DNA of 64,000 nucleotides. Source: SZUA-442 sp963759175 (GTDB lineage: Bacteria > Actinomycetota > Acidimicrobiia > Spongiisociales > UBA5794). Positions within the stretch are counted from its first letter, which is position 1. The number at the start of each line of letters is the position of its first letter. The stretch lies in contig CAVWXP010000010.1 in NCBI GenBank assembly GCA_963759175.1, forward strand, positions 248,001-312,000, in the 5' to 3' direction. Shown piece after piece: positions 17,800 through 26,393 of this stretch. The notes below the pieces were generated by a model. The model made no database searches. It was not told where the DNA came from and saw only the letters and a program-made list of their open reading frames with translations. The translations under genes and the position numbers were made by a program.

Positions 17800-19084
17800 G
17801 GGCAGGCTCCGATGTCCCGATCATGGCTTCGACCTCGGGTCGGAACCACTTCATGATCGATGTGATGGGAGCCGTGGCCGACGGACCGAGGGGACAGATG
17901 GTGGTCATCGCCGGCGGCCAGGTGAGCCCGGGCGAGATGTTGTCCGAGACATCGAGCAGCAGCGGCAGATCCTCTGGCCTTCCCCGACCGTCGAGGATCC
18001 TCGTCAGCACGTCCTCGAGCCACGAGGTTCCCTCGCGACATGGCGTGCATTGGCCACAGGACTCGTGGGCGAAGAACCGCACGATACTGTGAGCCGCCGC
18101 GACCACGTTGGTGGTCTCGTCCATCACCACGACAGCCCCCGAACCGAGCATCGAGCCCTGCTGGGCGACGTCGTCGATCGTCACGAGCGTGTCGAGGTGC
18201 TCGGATGGCACCATCCACGGGGCCGAAGCACCACCGGGGATCCACGTCTTGAGGGCGTTGTCGTCGCGTATCCCGCCGCCGATCTCATGGATCAGTTCCG
18301 CCCACGTTATGCCCATGACGATCTCATAGTTGCCCGGCTTCTTGAGGTGTCCCGACAGGGAGAACAGCCGTGTCCCCGCGGAGCGTTCGGGACCGATGGC
18401 GGCATACGCCGCGCCGCCGTGGGTGGTGATCCACGGGATGTTGGAGATCGACTCGACGTTGTTGACGATCGTCGGCTTGGCGTAGAGGCCCTCGACGGCC
18501 GGGAACGGTGGCTTGAGTCGCGGCTCACCCCTCCTGCCCTCGAGGGAGTTCAACAGGGCCGTCTCCTCACCACAGATGTATGCACCGCCGCCGAGGTGGA
18601 CCACGACATCGAGGGAGAACCCGGATCCGAGGATGTCGTCACCGAGGTAGCCGGCTGCGTATGCCTCATCGATGGCTCGCTGGACACGGCGTGCAGGCTT
18701 GGGGTACTCACCGCGGATGTAGACGTAGGCGCGTTCGACGCCCAGGGCGTACGACGAGATGACGATCCCCTCGAGCAACTGATGGGGATCACGTTCGAGG
18801 AGCTGACGGTCCTTGAAGGTGCCTGGCTCCGACTCGTCGGCGTTGACGACGAGATACCGAGGCTCGGAGTCTGCGAGGAAGCCCCACTTGACACCGGTGG
18901 GGAATCCGGCACCGCCACGACCACGCATGTTCGAGGCCTTCACCTCGTCGATGATCTGCTCGGGGGTCATCGTGGACAGGGCCGATCGCAGCGCGTCGTA
19001 GCCACCTGTCGCCTCGTACCGGGCGAGGGTGTGGCTGTCGTCGGGATGGGCATCCATCCTCACGGTGAGGATCTTGGACGTCAT
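17792..19084 (-). CDS. nuoF: NADH-quinone oxidoreductase subunit F (NADH/FMN site)
   Basis: ATG 19084 overlaps the nuoE stop as ATGA and gives 430 residues, the normal length; the open frame upstream is the wrong frame of nuoE. MRGRGGAGFPTGVKWGF is the FMN site and GGGAYICGEETALLNSLEG the NADH/FMN loop. ESCGQCTPCREGT supplies three ligands of cluster N3, with the fourth Cys in TICPLG. A short insert (SPGLTWPPAM) precedes that last Cys compared with typical homologues. This is the entry point for electrons from NADH. Confidence 0.96.
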   Translation of the reverse strand: MTSKILTVRMDAHPDDSHTLARYEATGGYDALRSALSTMTPEQIIDEVKASNMRGRGGAGFPTGVKWGFLADSEPRYLVVNADESEPGTFKDRQLLERDPHQLLEGIVISSYALGVERAYVYIRGEYPKPARRVQRAIDEAYAAGYLGDDILGSGFSLDVVVHLGGGAYICGEETALLNSLEGRRGEPRLKPPFPAVEGLYAKPTIVNNVESISNIPWITTHGGAAYAAIGPERSAGTRLFSLSGHLKKPGNYEIVMGITWAELIHEIGGGIRDDNALKTWIPGGASAPWMVPSEHLDTLVTIDDVAQQGSMLGSGAVVVMDETTNVVAAAHSIVRFFAHESCGQCTPCREGTSWLEDVLTRILDGRGRPEDLPLLLDVSDNISPGLTWPPAMTTICPLGPSATAPITSIMKWFRPEVEAMIGTSEPAHA

Positions 19085-19710
19085 CGACCCTCCTTTGCGG
19101 ATCCGTACGGCCCAAACGCCGGCACGGGGCCCGTGGCACCCTCGGCCTCGGTGGGGCCCCACGGGAAGGATCGCTGCCCACCGAAGAGCTGCTGCATCTC
19201 GTCCGCCAACACGACGGGTGGTGCCGAACTCCGCAGCCAATCGATGAGGGCGGTTGCCTTCTCGGGGGTGACGCCCTCGATCGTCTCGTAGTTGACCTGC
19301 ACGGCCGGTGCGCCACCACATGCCCCGATGCACTCGACATGCTCGACCGAGAAGGTTCCGTCGTTGCCGGTCCCGCCGTGTGCCACACCCGAGGTCTCCT
19401 CCACGGCCGCGAGGACCTCATCTCCCCCGAGCAGGTGGCACGAGATGGAGGTGCACACCGATACGAGGTAGCGACCGACCTCCTCGCTCTTGAACATCGT
19501 GTAGAAGGACACGACGGACTTCACCTGGGCGGGCGTGATGCCGACCAACGACGCCACCTCGACCATGGCCCGATCGGAGGCGTGGTCGTGCTCGAGGCTC
19601 GCGAGGTACATGAGCGGCATCAGGGCCGATCGGCGTTCGGGGTACTGCTCGAGGATCTCCCTGGCCCGCTCCTGGTTGGCAGGACTCCATTGCGCGATCG
19701 CGGTGCTCAT
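19081..19710 (-). CDS. nuoE: NADH-quinone oxidoreductase subunit E ([2Fe-2S])
   Basis: 209 residues with the thioredoxin-like fold of the 24-kDa subunit. The [2Fe-2S] ligands are visible as CTSISC and, later, CIGACGG, and VVSFYTMF is the family helix. The roughly 45-residue C-terminal extension rich in Gly and Pro (FGGQRSFPWGPTEAEG) goes beyond the E. coli-type protein. It pairs with NuoF. Confidence 0.95.
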   Translation of the reverse strand: MSTAIAQWSPANQERAREILEQYPERRSALMPLMYLASLEHDHASDRAMVEVASLVGITPAQVKSVVSFYTMFKSEEVGRYLVSVCTSISCHLLGGDEVLAAVEETSGVAHGGTGNDGTFSVEHVECIGACGGAPAVQVNYETIEGVTPEKATALIDWLRSSAPPVVLADEMQQLFGGQRSFPWGPTEAEGATGPVPAFGPYGSAKEGR

Positions 19711-21116
19711 CGGTCCACGTCCCCGAGTACCGGGTCGGCCGAGGCGAGCGTGGCGACGACGTCGGCGACGAGGGCATCAGTCATCATCGGAGGGAGGGCC
19801 TGGACCGCGGCGAACGACGGTGCCCGCCAGTGCATCCGCCACGGACGAGCGCCGCCCTTCGACACCAGATAGCACCCGACCTCCCCCCGTGGCCCCTCGA
19901 CCGACTGGTAGGCCGTGCCGGCTGGCACGACGATGCCCTCGGTGAACAGCTTGAAGTGGTGGATCAGCGCTTCCATCGATTCGTCGATGCGCTTGCGGGG
20001 AGGAGGGGTGACCTTCGGGTCCGGATTCCGGTAGTCGCCGAGGGGGATCGTCTCGAGGATCTGCTCGACGATCCGCAGGGACTGCTCGATCTCGGCGATA
20101 CGGACGAGGTAGCGATCGTGGACATCTCCGTGGAGGCCGGTCGGTACATCGAACTCGTACTGGTCGATGCCGCAGTACGGCATGGCCTTGCGGAGGTCCC
20201 ACGTGATGCCGGATGCCCTCGCCATCGGTCCGGTGACGCCGTACTGCTTGCACTCGTCGGGGGTGATGACGCCGACACCCATCGTTCGGTCGAGGAAGAT
20301 CGGGTTCTCGTCGAGGAGCTCCTGGTACTCGGCGACGCCGGCGCGCACGGCCGGGATGAGGTCGGCAACGTCCTGCTCCCATCCGTCCGGCAGGTCGGCT
20401 GCCACACCGCCCGGACGGATGTAGTTGTGGTTCATGCGCAGGCCGGTGGTCTTCTCGAAGAAGTCGAGGCACACCTCGCGTTCGCGCCAGCCATAGATCA
20501 TCATCGACAGGGCACCGATGTCCATACCCATCGTGGCCGCCCACAGGAGGTGGCTCGACACGCGATTCAGCTCGGTCATCAGCACGCGGATCGCATCGGC
20601 ACGCGGTGGCACGTCGATGCCGAGGAGTTGCTCGGTGGCGAGCGAGAATGCGAGCTCGTTGTGGAACGGGGCGAGGTAGTCCATGCGCGTGACGTTCGTC
20701 GAGCCCTGTGCGTACGTGAGCGTCTCGGCCGTCTTCTCCATGCCGGTGTGGAGGTATCCGATGATCGGCTTCACGCGGCGGATCGTTTCACCCTCGAGTT
20801 CGAGCTGGAGCCTGAGCACACCGTGGGTCGAGGGGTGCTGGGGTCCCATGTTGATGACCTGGCGTTCCTCGTCGACGAACTCGGGATCCGACTCGTAGTC
20901 GTCATCGACGACGACGCCTTCCTGGACCGCGAGGGCGGGTTCCTGATCACGGGGAAGCAGCTCCTGTGCACCCTCGTTTGTCGCCTTCGAGAAGGGGAAA
21001 CGCTCCTCGGTACCGGACACCCAGACGTCGTGGACGCGACGACGCTCGTCAGCGACCGACGCCGCGGCGGGATCGACCGTCTCGTCCTCGGGGGAGGGCA
21101 ACGTCGTATCGGTCAC
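19707..21116 (-). CDS. nuoD: NADH-quinone oxidoreductase subunit D
   Basis: GTG 21116, overlapping the nuoC stop (GTGA), gives 469 residues. After an acidic leader of about 75 residues comes INMGPQHPSTHGVLRLQLELEGE, whose His-rich loop forms the quinone head-group site, then YLHTGMEK. The fold is that of [NiFe]-hydrogenase large subunits without the metal cysteines, as in all complex I enzymes. The leader is longer than in many homologues. nuoE follows with a four-base overlap. Confidence 0.95.
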   Translation of the reverse strand: MTDTTLPSPEDETVDPAAASVADERRRVHDVWVSGTEERFPFSKATNEGAQELLPRDQEPALAVQEGVVVDDDYESDPEFVDEERQVINMGPQHPSTHGVLRLQLELEGETIRRVKPIIGYLHTGMEKTAETLTYAQGSTNVTRMDYLAPFHNELAFSLATEQLLGIDVPPRADAIRVLMTELNRVSSHLLWAATMGMDIGALSMMIYGWREREVCLDFFEKTTGLRMNHNYIRPGGVAADLPDGWEQDVADLIPAVRAGVAEYQELLDENPIFLDRTMGVGVITPDECKQYGVTGPMARASGITWDLRKAMPYCGIDQYEFDVPTGLHGDVHDRYLVRIAEIEQSLRIVEQILETIPLGDYRNPDPKVTPPPRKRIDESMEALIHHFKLFTEGIVVPAGTAYQSVEGPRGEVGCYLVSKGGARPWRMHWRAPSFAAVQALPPMMTDALVADVVATLASADPVLGDVDR

Positions 21117-21682
21117 AGGTCCACACTCCCAGCCTTGAACTCGACCGGCACCGCGCCGATGTCGTAGTCCTTGCGCAGTGGATGGCCATCCCAATCGTCG
21201 GGAAGCAGGATGCGGGTCAGGTCGGGATGGCCGGGGAAGTCGATGCCGAACAGGTCATAGGCCTCGCGCTCGTAGAAGTTGGCTCCGGCGAACACACCGG
21301 TGAGGGTGGGGACCGTTGCATCGTCGTACGGCACACGGGTCGACACCACGATACGTTCTCCCGCCTTGAGGTCGAGGAGATTCAGCGCTACCTCGAAACG
21401 AGGCGCATCGGTGAAGTGGTCGACGGCGGCGATGTCGATGAATGCGTCGAACCCCGCGACCTTGGCGGCCTCGGCGAATGCGACCCATTGATCGACCGGG
21501 ATCGAGATCGCGTGGTACGTCACGTTGCTCGACGCATACGATCGCTCGGAGAACGTGGCGTCATCGAACCCCGCGACGACCGCGGCAACGGCCTCCGAGC
21601 GCGGCACCGCACGAGAGGGCGTCGTATCGGGATCCCCGACCGCCGGCGTGTCGATGTCGGGAGTCGCGTCGGTGTCGCTCAT
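21113..21682 (-). CDS. nuoC: NADH-quinone oxidoreductase subunit C
   Basis: ATG 21682, one base after the nuoB stop, gives 189 residues. The conserved segment FAGANFYEREAYDLFGIDFPGHPDLTRILLPDDWDGHPLRKDY is the 30-kDa-subunit signature. The N-terminal 30 residues are acidic and Thr/Pro-rich. NuoC and NuoD are separate here, as in most actinobacteria, rather than fused as in E. coli. Confidence 0.95.
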   Translation of the reverse strand: MSDTDATPDIDTPAVGDPDTTPSRAVPRSEAVAAVVAGFDDATFSERSYASSNVTYHAISIPVDQWVAFAEAAKVAGFDAFIDIAAVDHFTDAPRFEVALNLLDLKAGERIVVSTRVPYDDATVPTLTGVFAGANFYEREAYDLFGIDFPGHPDLTRILLPDDWDGHPLRKDYDIGAVPVEFKAGSVDL

Positions 21683-21683
21683 C

Positions 21684-22169
21684 TCACAGGACCCCGGTCG
21701 AGCGTCGGATCTCGCCACTCATGATCTTCTGCTGGAGGCTCAGGATCCCATGCATGAGCGACTGCGGGCCGGGCGGGCATCCGGGTACGTACATGTCGAC
21801 GGGCACCACCTGGTCGACACCCTGGATGAGTGCGTAGTTGTTGAACATGCCGCCAGACGACGCGCAGGCGCCCATGGAGATCACCCACTTCGGCTCCGCC
21901 ATCTGGTCGTACACCTGACGGAGAACGGGCGCCATCTTCTGGGAGACCCGGCCGGCGACGATCATGAGATCGGCCTGACGCGGCGAGGCACGGAACACCT
22001 CCATGCCGAACCGAGCCAGGTCGTTGTGCGCAGCACCCGTCCCCATCATCTCGATGGCACAGCACGCCAATCCGAACGATGCGGGCCACATCGAGTTCGT
22101 GCGCGCCCAGTTGACGCCCTTCTCCATGGTCGTCATGAGGAAGCCCGGCTCGTTGGAGACACCTGCCAT
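21684..22169 (-). CDS. nuoB: NADH-quinone oxidoreductase subunit B (cluster N2)
   Basis: ATG 22169, in a TGATG junction with nuoA, gives 161 residues. The N2 cluster ligands are intact: the adjacent Cys pair in GLACCAIEMM, the Cys in MGACASSGGM and the Cys in VPGCPPGPQ. The longer open frame upstream is the wrong frame of nuoA. NuoB hands electrons to quinone at the NuoB/NuoD interface. Confidence 0.97.
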   Translation of the reverse strand: MAGVSNEPGFLMTTMEKGVNWARTNSMWPASFGLACCAIEMMGTGAAHNDLARFGMEVFRASPRQADLMIVAGRVSQKMAPVLRQVYDQMAEPKWVISMGACASSGGMFNNYALIQGVDQVVPVDMYVPGCPPGPQSLMHGILSLQQKIMSGEIRRSTGVL

Positions 22170-22591
22170 CAGGCGGCCTCCTCGAGCTCCGGATCCGGAG
22201 CGACGATCCGGCGGTACCTGGCACGGCGAGCGACGTTCCAATCGAGGGCACCGCGCTTCCATACGTACGCCAGGGTCTCGATGAGCATGAGCATGAAGAT
22301 GACGACGGCCCCGACGCCCGCCCACCCGAACTGCTCGTACCGGACGGCCCACACGAACAGGAAGATGATCTCGACATCGAAGATCACGAACAACATGGCC
22401 ACGAGGTAGAACTTGACCGGGAACCGTTCAACGGGCTCCTGGAGGGGCACGATGCCACACTCGTAGGGTGCGAGCTTCTCCGGGGTCGGGTTGTTCGGAG
22501 CTAGGAGTCGGGACACCATCAACGAGGCGATGGCGAACCCCAATCCGAGCAGCGTCATGAGCGCGATGGGGAGGTAGTCGGCGAGCTCCAT
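22169..22591 (-). CDS. nuoA: NADH-quinone oxidoreductase subunit A
   Basis: ATG 22591 gives 140 residues and three membrane helices. PYECGIVPL is the conserved loop with the Cys that becomes exposed in resting-state complex I, and FVIFDVEIIFLFVWAV carries the membrane acidic pair. A -10 element eight bases upstream fits a leaderless mRNA starting at this ATG, so this is the head of the 14-gene operon. A TTG nine codons further upstream was not chosen because its purine tract is directly adjacent. Confidence 0.95.
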   Translation of the reverse strand: MELADYLPIALMTLLGLGFAIASLMVSRLLAPNNPTPEKLAPYECGIVPLQEPVERFPVKFYLVAMLFVIFDVEIIFLFVWAVRYEQFGWAGVGAVVIFMLMLIETLAYVWKRGALDWNVARRARYRRIVAPDPELEEAA

Positions 22592-22681
22592 TGGCCTGGA
22601 GGATACCCCGTCCCCCAACCCTTCCGGCAGACCGGCGGCGCCGATTCATGGCTGTGCACGCGGTTCCCTATTGTTCCCGCC
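22592..22681. promoter_or_regulatory. Divergent nuo / rex promoter region with possible Rex operator
   Basis: Two -10 elements face outward: TATCCT (22605-22600, minus) eight bases before nuoA, and TATTGT (22669-22674, plus) seven bases before the rex ATG. Both predict leaderless mRNAs. TGTGCACGCGGTTCCCT (22653-22669) resembles the actinobacterial Rex operator TGTGAACNNNTTCACA in the left arm but only partly in the right, and it abuts the rex -10. That suggests autoregulation, with a weaker case for control of nuo. Confidence 0.5.
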
Positions 22682-23326
22682 ATGACGTCCTCGATTCCCT
22701 CGGCGACCGTCGCCAGACTCCCCCGCTACCTGCGGTGCCTATCGGACATGGCGACGAACGCCGCCCAGTGTTCGTCGGAGCAGCTCGCATCCGTATCGGG
22801 GTGCACGGCTGCACAGGTGCGCAAGGATCTCTCGTACCTCGGGAGCCACGGAACACGTGGAGTCGGATATGACATCGGCCAGCTGATGGGCCAGATACGT
22901 GATGTGCTCGGGATGAACCGCAGCCACCCCGTGGTCATCATCGGCGCGGGGAACCTCGGAACGGCCCTGACGAACTACAAGGGCTTCGAGAACTGGGGCT
23001 TTGCGATCGTCGCTGTGCTCGACATCGATGAGGACAAGATCGGGAGCCCCCTCGACGGCCTCGTCGTCGGTTCGGTCAACGACCTGGAATCCATCATCGA
23101 CGAACTCGGCGTCGAGATCGGCATCATCACGACCCCACCGTCGGCGGCCCAGGCTGCGGCGGATCGGATGATGGCGGCAGGTGTCAAGTCGATCCTCAAC
23201 CTGGCACCCGTTGTCCTCAAGACCCAGCCGGACGTGTCGGTACGGCGCGTCGACCTGTCGACCGAACTCGGAATCCTCGCCCACCACCTGAGTGCGGCAC
23301 AGCTCCAGAAACGGGATGCCGAGTAG
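22682..23326 (+). CDS. rex: Redox-sensing transcriptional repressor Rex
   Basis: 214 residues, the normal Rex length. Residues 10-60 form the winged helix (ATVARLPRYLRCLSDM, CTAAQVRKDLSYLG), then comes the family hinge GTRGVGYDIGQL and a Rossmann domain with VVIIGAGNLGTAL for NAD(H). Rex proteins leave DNA when the NADH/NAD ratio rises and usually control respiratory operons. It sits divergently beside nuoA, with 90 bases between the two start codons, as expected for a direct regulator of complex I. Translation is probably leaderless. Confidence 0.96.
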   Translation: MTSSIPSATVARLPRYLRCLSDMATNAAQCSSEQLASVSGCTAAQVRKDLSYLGSHGTRGVGYDIGQLMGQIRDVLGMNRSHPVVIIGAGNLGTALTNYKGFENWGFAIVAVLDIDEDKIGSPLDGLVVGSVNDLESIIDELGVEIGIITTPPSAAQAAADRMMAAGVKSILNLAPVVLKTQPDVSVRRVDLSTELGILAHHLSAAQLQKRDAE

Positions 23327-23330
23327 GAGG

Positions 23331-23386
23331 GTTCACGGTTCACGGTTCACGGTCGACTGTGAACGGTGAACCGTCGACTGTGAACT
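23331..23386. repeat. Heptanucleotide repeat, GTTCACG family, eight units
   Basis: Eight consecutive 7-mers of the form GTNNACN: GTTCACG three times, GTCGACT, GTGAACG, GTGAACC, GTCGACT, GTGAACT. Because GTTCAC and GTGAAC are complementary, the second half can pair with the first to form a hairpin. It lies between the convergent ends of rex and the cytochrome operon, where it could act as a bidirectional terminator. Related arrays are at 40621-40655 and 41594-41621. Confidence 0.85.
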
Positions 23387-23393
23387 GAGGCAC

Positions 23394-23900
23394 TCAGGCC
23401 TCGGCGTCGGCTTCGTACCTCGTGAGCGCCACCGAGAACATCGCGAACAGCACGAGGGATCCGAGCGTCATGGCGACGGCCGGGAGACGGAACTGGATCG
23501 CATTGAGGCCCTCGAGGTCGGCGGGCCGGATGCCACGTGGGGCATAGACGATGAACAGGATGCCGTTGATGACGAGCCACCCGAAGGTTGCGGCACCGGT
23601 GAGCAGGAACGCAAGGCGCTTGCCGAGGTTCGTCCACAGGAGGAACCAGCCTGCCCCGATGAACACCAGGATGGAACCAGCGGTGATGCCGAAACCGCGC
23701 ATCGCGACGGAGAAGTCCGTCAGCTCCCCGGTGTCGGGATCGCGTTGGTCGAAGACGATACCGATGGTGTCCACCACGAACTCCCTGACGAACGGGACCA
23801 TCGACAGCAGCGCCGCGATGAAGGCGATGACGCCCACGATCTCGAGGGTCGAGGCGCCGGATTCCTCCCGAACGAAACGGTTGTGGAGACGTTGGGGCAT
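23394..23900 (-). CDS. Four-helix membrane protein at the end of the cytochrome bc operon
   Basis: 168 residues from ATG 23900, in a TGATG junction with the upstream cytochrome c reading frame. After a basic start, the segment EESGASTLEIVGVIAFIAALLSMVPF looks like a Flp/TadE-type pilin leader helix (Gly-Ala-Ser-Thr-Leu-Glu before a hydrophobic run). Three more helices follow (about 72-90, 97-121 and 140-160). I recognise no family or cofactor motif. Gene order puts it in the cytochrome bc operon, so an accessory or assembly subunit is the likeliest role, by inference only. Confidence 0.6.
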   Translation of the reverse strand: MPQRLHNRFVREESGASTLEIVGVIAFIAALLSMVPFVREFVVDTIGIVFDQRDPDTGELTDFSVAMRGFGITAGSILVFIGAGWFLLWTNLGKRLAFLLTGAATFGWLVINGILFIVYAPRGIRPADLEGLNAIQFRLPAVAMTLGSLVLFAMFSVALTRYEADAEA

Positions 23901-25512
23901 CACATCGACCTCTCGTACTCGACGATGAGCCTGATCTGGTCCTCGGACAGGACGTTGCCGAAGCCTGGCATGCGGCCCGACCCGATGCCGTTGACACCGT
24001 ACCCGACGGCGTTCTGGGAACCGGAGATGATGAACGAGATCTGGTCCTCGATGTCGGGGAACTGGATCAGCGGAGCGACCGTCGTTGAGTCGCCGGACCC
24101 CACGCACCCGACCCTGCGCCCTGCTCGAACGCCGGGCCAGCGCTGTAGCCGCCGGTGTGGCACCGTGCGCAGTAGGCGTTGAAGAGTCCCACGGCGAACT
24201 CGGCGTCGTCGGTCGATGTGCCCATGTCCGAAGCGACCTCGTCGAAGTCGACTGCCCATGGTTCGTCGGCGAGCGCATCCTCGAGGAAGGCGAGGCCCGG
24301 CTCGAGGTCGGCGAGGAAGGCATCCCTGCGCTCGGCGGTCACGTTCAACAACAAGATGTCGGTCTCGAGGTGGTCGAGGAGCGCCTCGGCGGCTTCGAGA
24401 TCCGCTTCAGAGCCCTCCGGCGTCTCGTTGGTGAAGGCGATGAACGGATCGAAGCGCACGTCATAGAGATCGTTCATCTCCGTCGTGTACTCGAGGACAC
24501 CGTCATCGTTCGGTGAACTCGCGATCACGGTGATGGTGTCCTTGGAGATCCCGGCGATCACCGTGAGCTCTCGCTCGGCGGCGTCCGTCAGCCCATCCCG
24601 ATCGCTGTCGAGTCCTGGGTCGTCACAGACCGCACCGATCACGGCTGCGGACTGCGTCGTGCACGTTCCGGGTCCCTGGAAGATGTCCTTGACGTCCTCG
24701 GCGAAGGTACCGACGACGTCGACCTTGCCCTGGGCGGCATTCACATCGTCGATGTCGGCCCGCTGGCGGTTGATCAACGACTGGGTCGATACCGATCCGC
24801 CTTCGATACGGGCGAGCGCCTGTTCGGCTGCGGGCACGGCCCGAGCGAACGCATCGGCCTGCGACACCTGGATCGAATCGAGCCAAGCAATCGTCTGGTC
24901 GACTTCCTGAACGCTCATCGCACCGCCGCCCTCGAGTCCGTTGGCAGGCATCGGTGAGTTCGCCCGACCGAAGACGATCCAGTATGCGACCTCCTCCGCG
25001 TCGTAGCGGTACAACACGTCGTCGAGCGCGGGGGCGGCCCATGACACCGAGACGCCACTTCGCTCCTCCGTGTACGGCGCCGCTCCGCCGCCTGCGACCG
25101 GGCCGTGGCAGTTCGAGCACTGGAACCCGTCGACGCCGTACCAATGCGCACCTTCCTCGACGTCGAGTTCCTCGATCGCCACGGCTGCTTCCGCCTGACG
25201 GTCGGGTTCGTTGAATGCGTACCACGGCAATGCCACGGCGAGCAGGGCCGATCCGAACAGGGCGGCACGGAGGACCTTGGTGAGCTTGGTGTTCTCGAGC
25301 TCGTCGTCGGAGGCGGGCGGCGACAGGTTCGAGGGTGCAGCCTCGCCGGACGATGCACGCGACCGGCGCGAGTTGACGAACAGGTATCCCATCCAGATGA
25401 GGATGAGGGACACGGCGATGAGCAGCGCGATGGCTCCGACGCCCAAGCCGCTCGCCGAATCGACGGGCTCGGTTTCCTCGGCGACGGCCAGGATCTGATG
25501 GAAGTTGGTCAC
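23900..25512 (-). CDS. Membrane-anchored di-heme cytochrome c of the bc complex (frameshifted at 24098-24101)
   Basis: The frame from ATG 25512 encodes two N-terminal helices, a first heme site CSNCH (QCSNCHGPVAGGG), a DSDRDGLTDAAE calcium-loop-like segment and a second heme site CARCH. It then runs into a stop at 24067 after AWGPATQRRSLR. The expected cytochrome c end (APLIQFPDIEDQ, RMPGFGNVLSEDQ, IVEYERSM) is in another frame down to 23900. One extra C in the C4 run at 24098-24101 would join the two frames without gaps, giving about 537 residues. This may be a sequencing or assembly error, or a true frameshift. The protein probably replaces QcrC as the cytochrome c subunit accepting electrons from the Rieske centre. 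Confidence 0.8.
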
Positions 25513-25519
25513 GTACGCA

Positions 25520-26383
25520 TCACCCCACGCAGAACGGTCCCTGCGGATAGGCGACCGTCATCACCTTGGCGCGCGATGTCTGGACGATCGTGCCTGTGTC
25601 GATGACGAAGTCTCCGGCCGCATCGACGCTGACGCCGAACCGATCCAGGTTCCTCGGTGCCGGACCCGAGTCGTACTCACCGTGGGCGTTGTACTTCGAT
25701 CCGTGGCACGGGCACTCGAATCCCTGGGACGATTCACAGCTCGGCACGCGGCACCCGAGATGCACACATCGCTGCCACAGGGCCATGAGGCCGATCCCGT
25801 CGGATTCACCGCCTGCCACAACGAACGGCGTGGCCTCGAAGGACGACCCTGCGAGCTCCGACATCGCGAACGGAACAACCCATGACTGGGCAGCCGGCAC
25901 GAACTTGGGAACGATGTTCGCGCCGTCGATGACCTCGAGTTTGAGTGATGCGACCGAACCGGCCTTGATGGCCGTGCCGAACCCGCCCTTGAGCTTCGGC
26001 CAGAAGAACGCGAGGCCTGCGAGGGCGAACTGGAGCATGAAGAGGCCGAACACTGCACCGATCGCCCGGTTGAAGAACTTGCGGCGGGTCACTCCGTACT
26101 CGGTCGACGAGATCTCGACGCGCGGAGCGTCCTCGGCGAACTCGGCTGGTGGCGCCACGAGGGTCGCCACCGATCCGGATTCATCGGATCCTTGCGCAGC
26201 CTGTGCCACCGCAGCCTGGGCCTTGCGTCGATCCCTGTCGGCCTTCGCAGCGCGGCGATCGAGTTCGCCGGCCGTCGCCGCGCCGTCGGCGTCCGATCGA
26301 CGTGAGGCGATGGACACGATCGCAAATGCGGCGGCGAGCGCCACGAGGATGAGGATGACTGCGAAGAGGACTGCCCCTGTCAT
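25520..26383 (-). CDS. Rieske [2Fe-2S] subunit of the cytochrome bc complex
   Basis: 287 residues. The two cluster boxes are present: CVHLGC (in WQRCVHLGCRVP) and CPCHGSKY (in FECPCHGSKYN), each giving one Cys and one His ligand plus the disulfide cysteines. There is an N-terminal helix, a charged Ala/Lys/Arg/Asp linker, then VTRRKFFNRAIGAVFGLFMLQFALAGLAFF, a second membrane segment headed by a twin-arginine-like motif, consistent with Tat insertion of the cluster domain. It lies between the cytochrome b genes and cytochrome c. It shuttles electrons from quinol to cytochrome c. Confidence 0.93.
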   Translation of the reverse strand: MTGAVLFAVILILVALAAAFAIVSIASRRSDADGAATAGELDRRAAKADRDRRKAQAAVAQAAQGSDESGSVATLVAPPAEFAEDAPRVEISSTEYGVTRRKFFNRAIGAVFGLFMLQFALAGLAFFWPKLKGGFGTAIKAGSVASLKLEVIDGANIVPKFVPAAQSWVVPFAMSELAGSSFEATPFVVAGGESDGIGLMALWQRCVHLGCRVPSCESSQGFECPCHGSKYNAHGEYDSGPAPRNLDRFGVSVDAAGDFVIDTGTIVQTSRAKVMTVAYPQGPFCVG

Positions 26384-26393
26384 GGTGAACCCA

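Noticed and set aside
22592..22618. TTG start for a longer nuoA
   Set aside because: The purine tract is one base from the TTG, and the added residues are not typical of NuoA; ATG 22591 has a well-placed -10 box.
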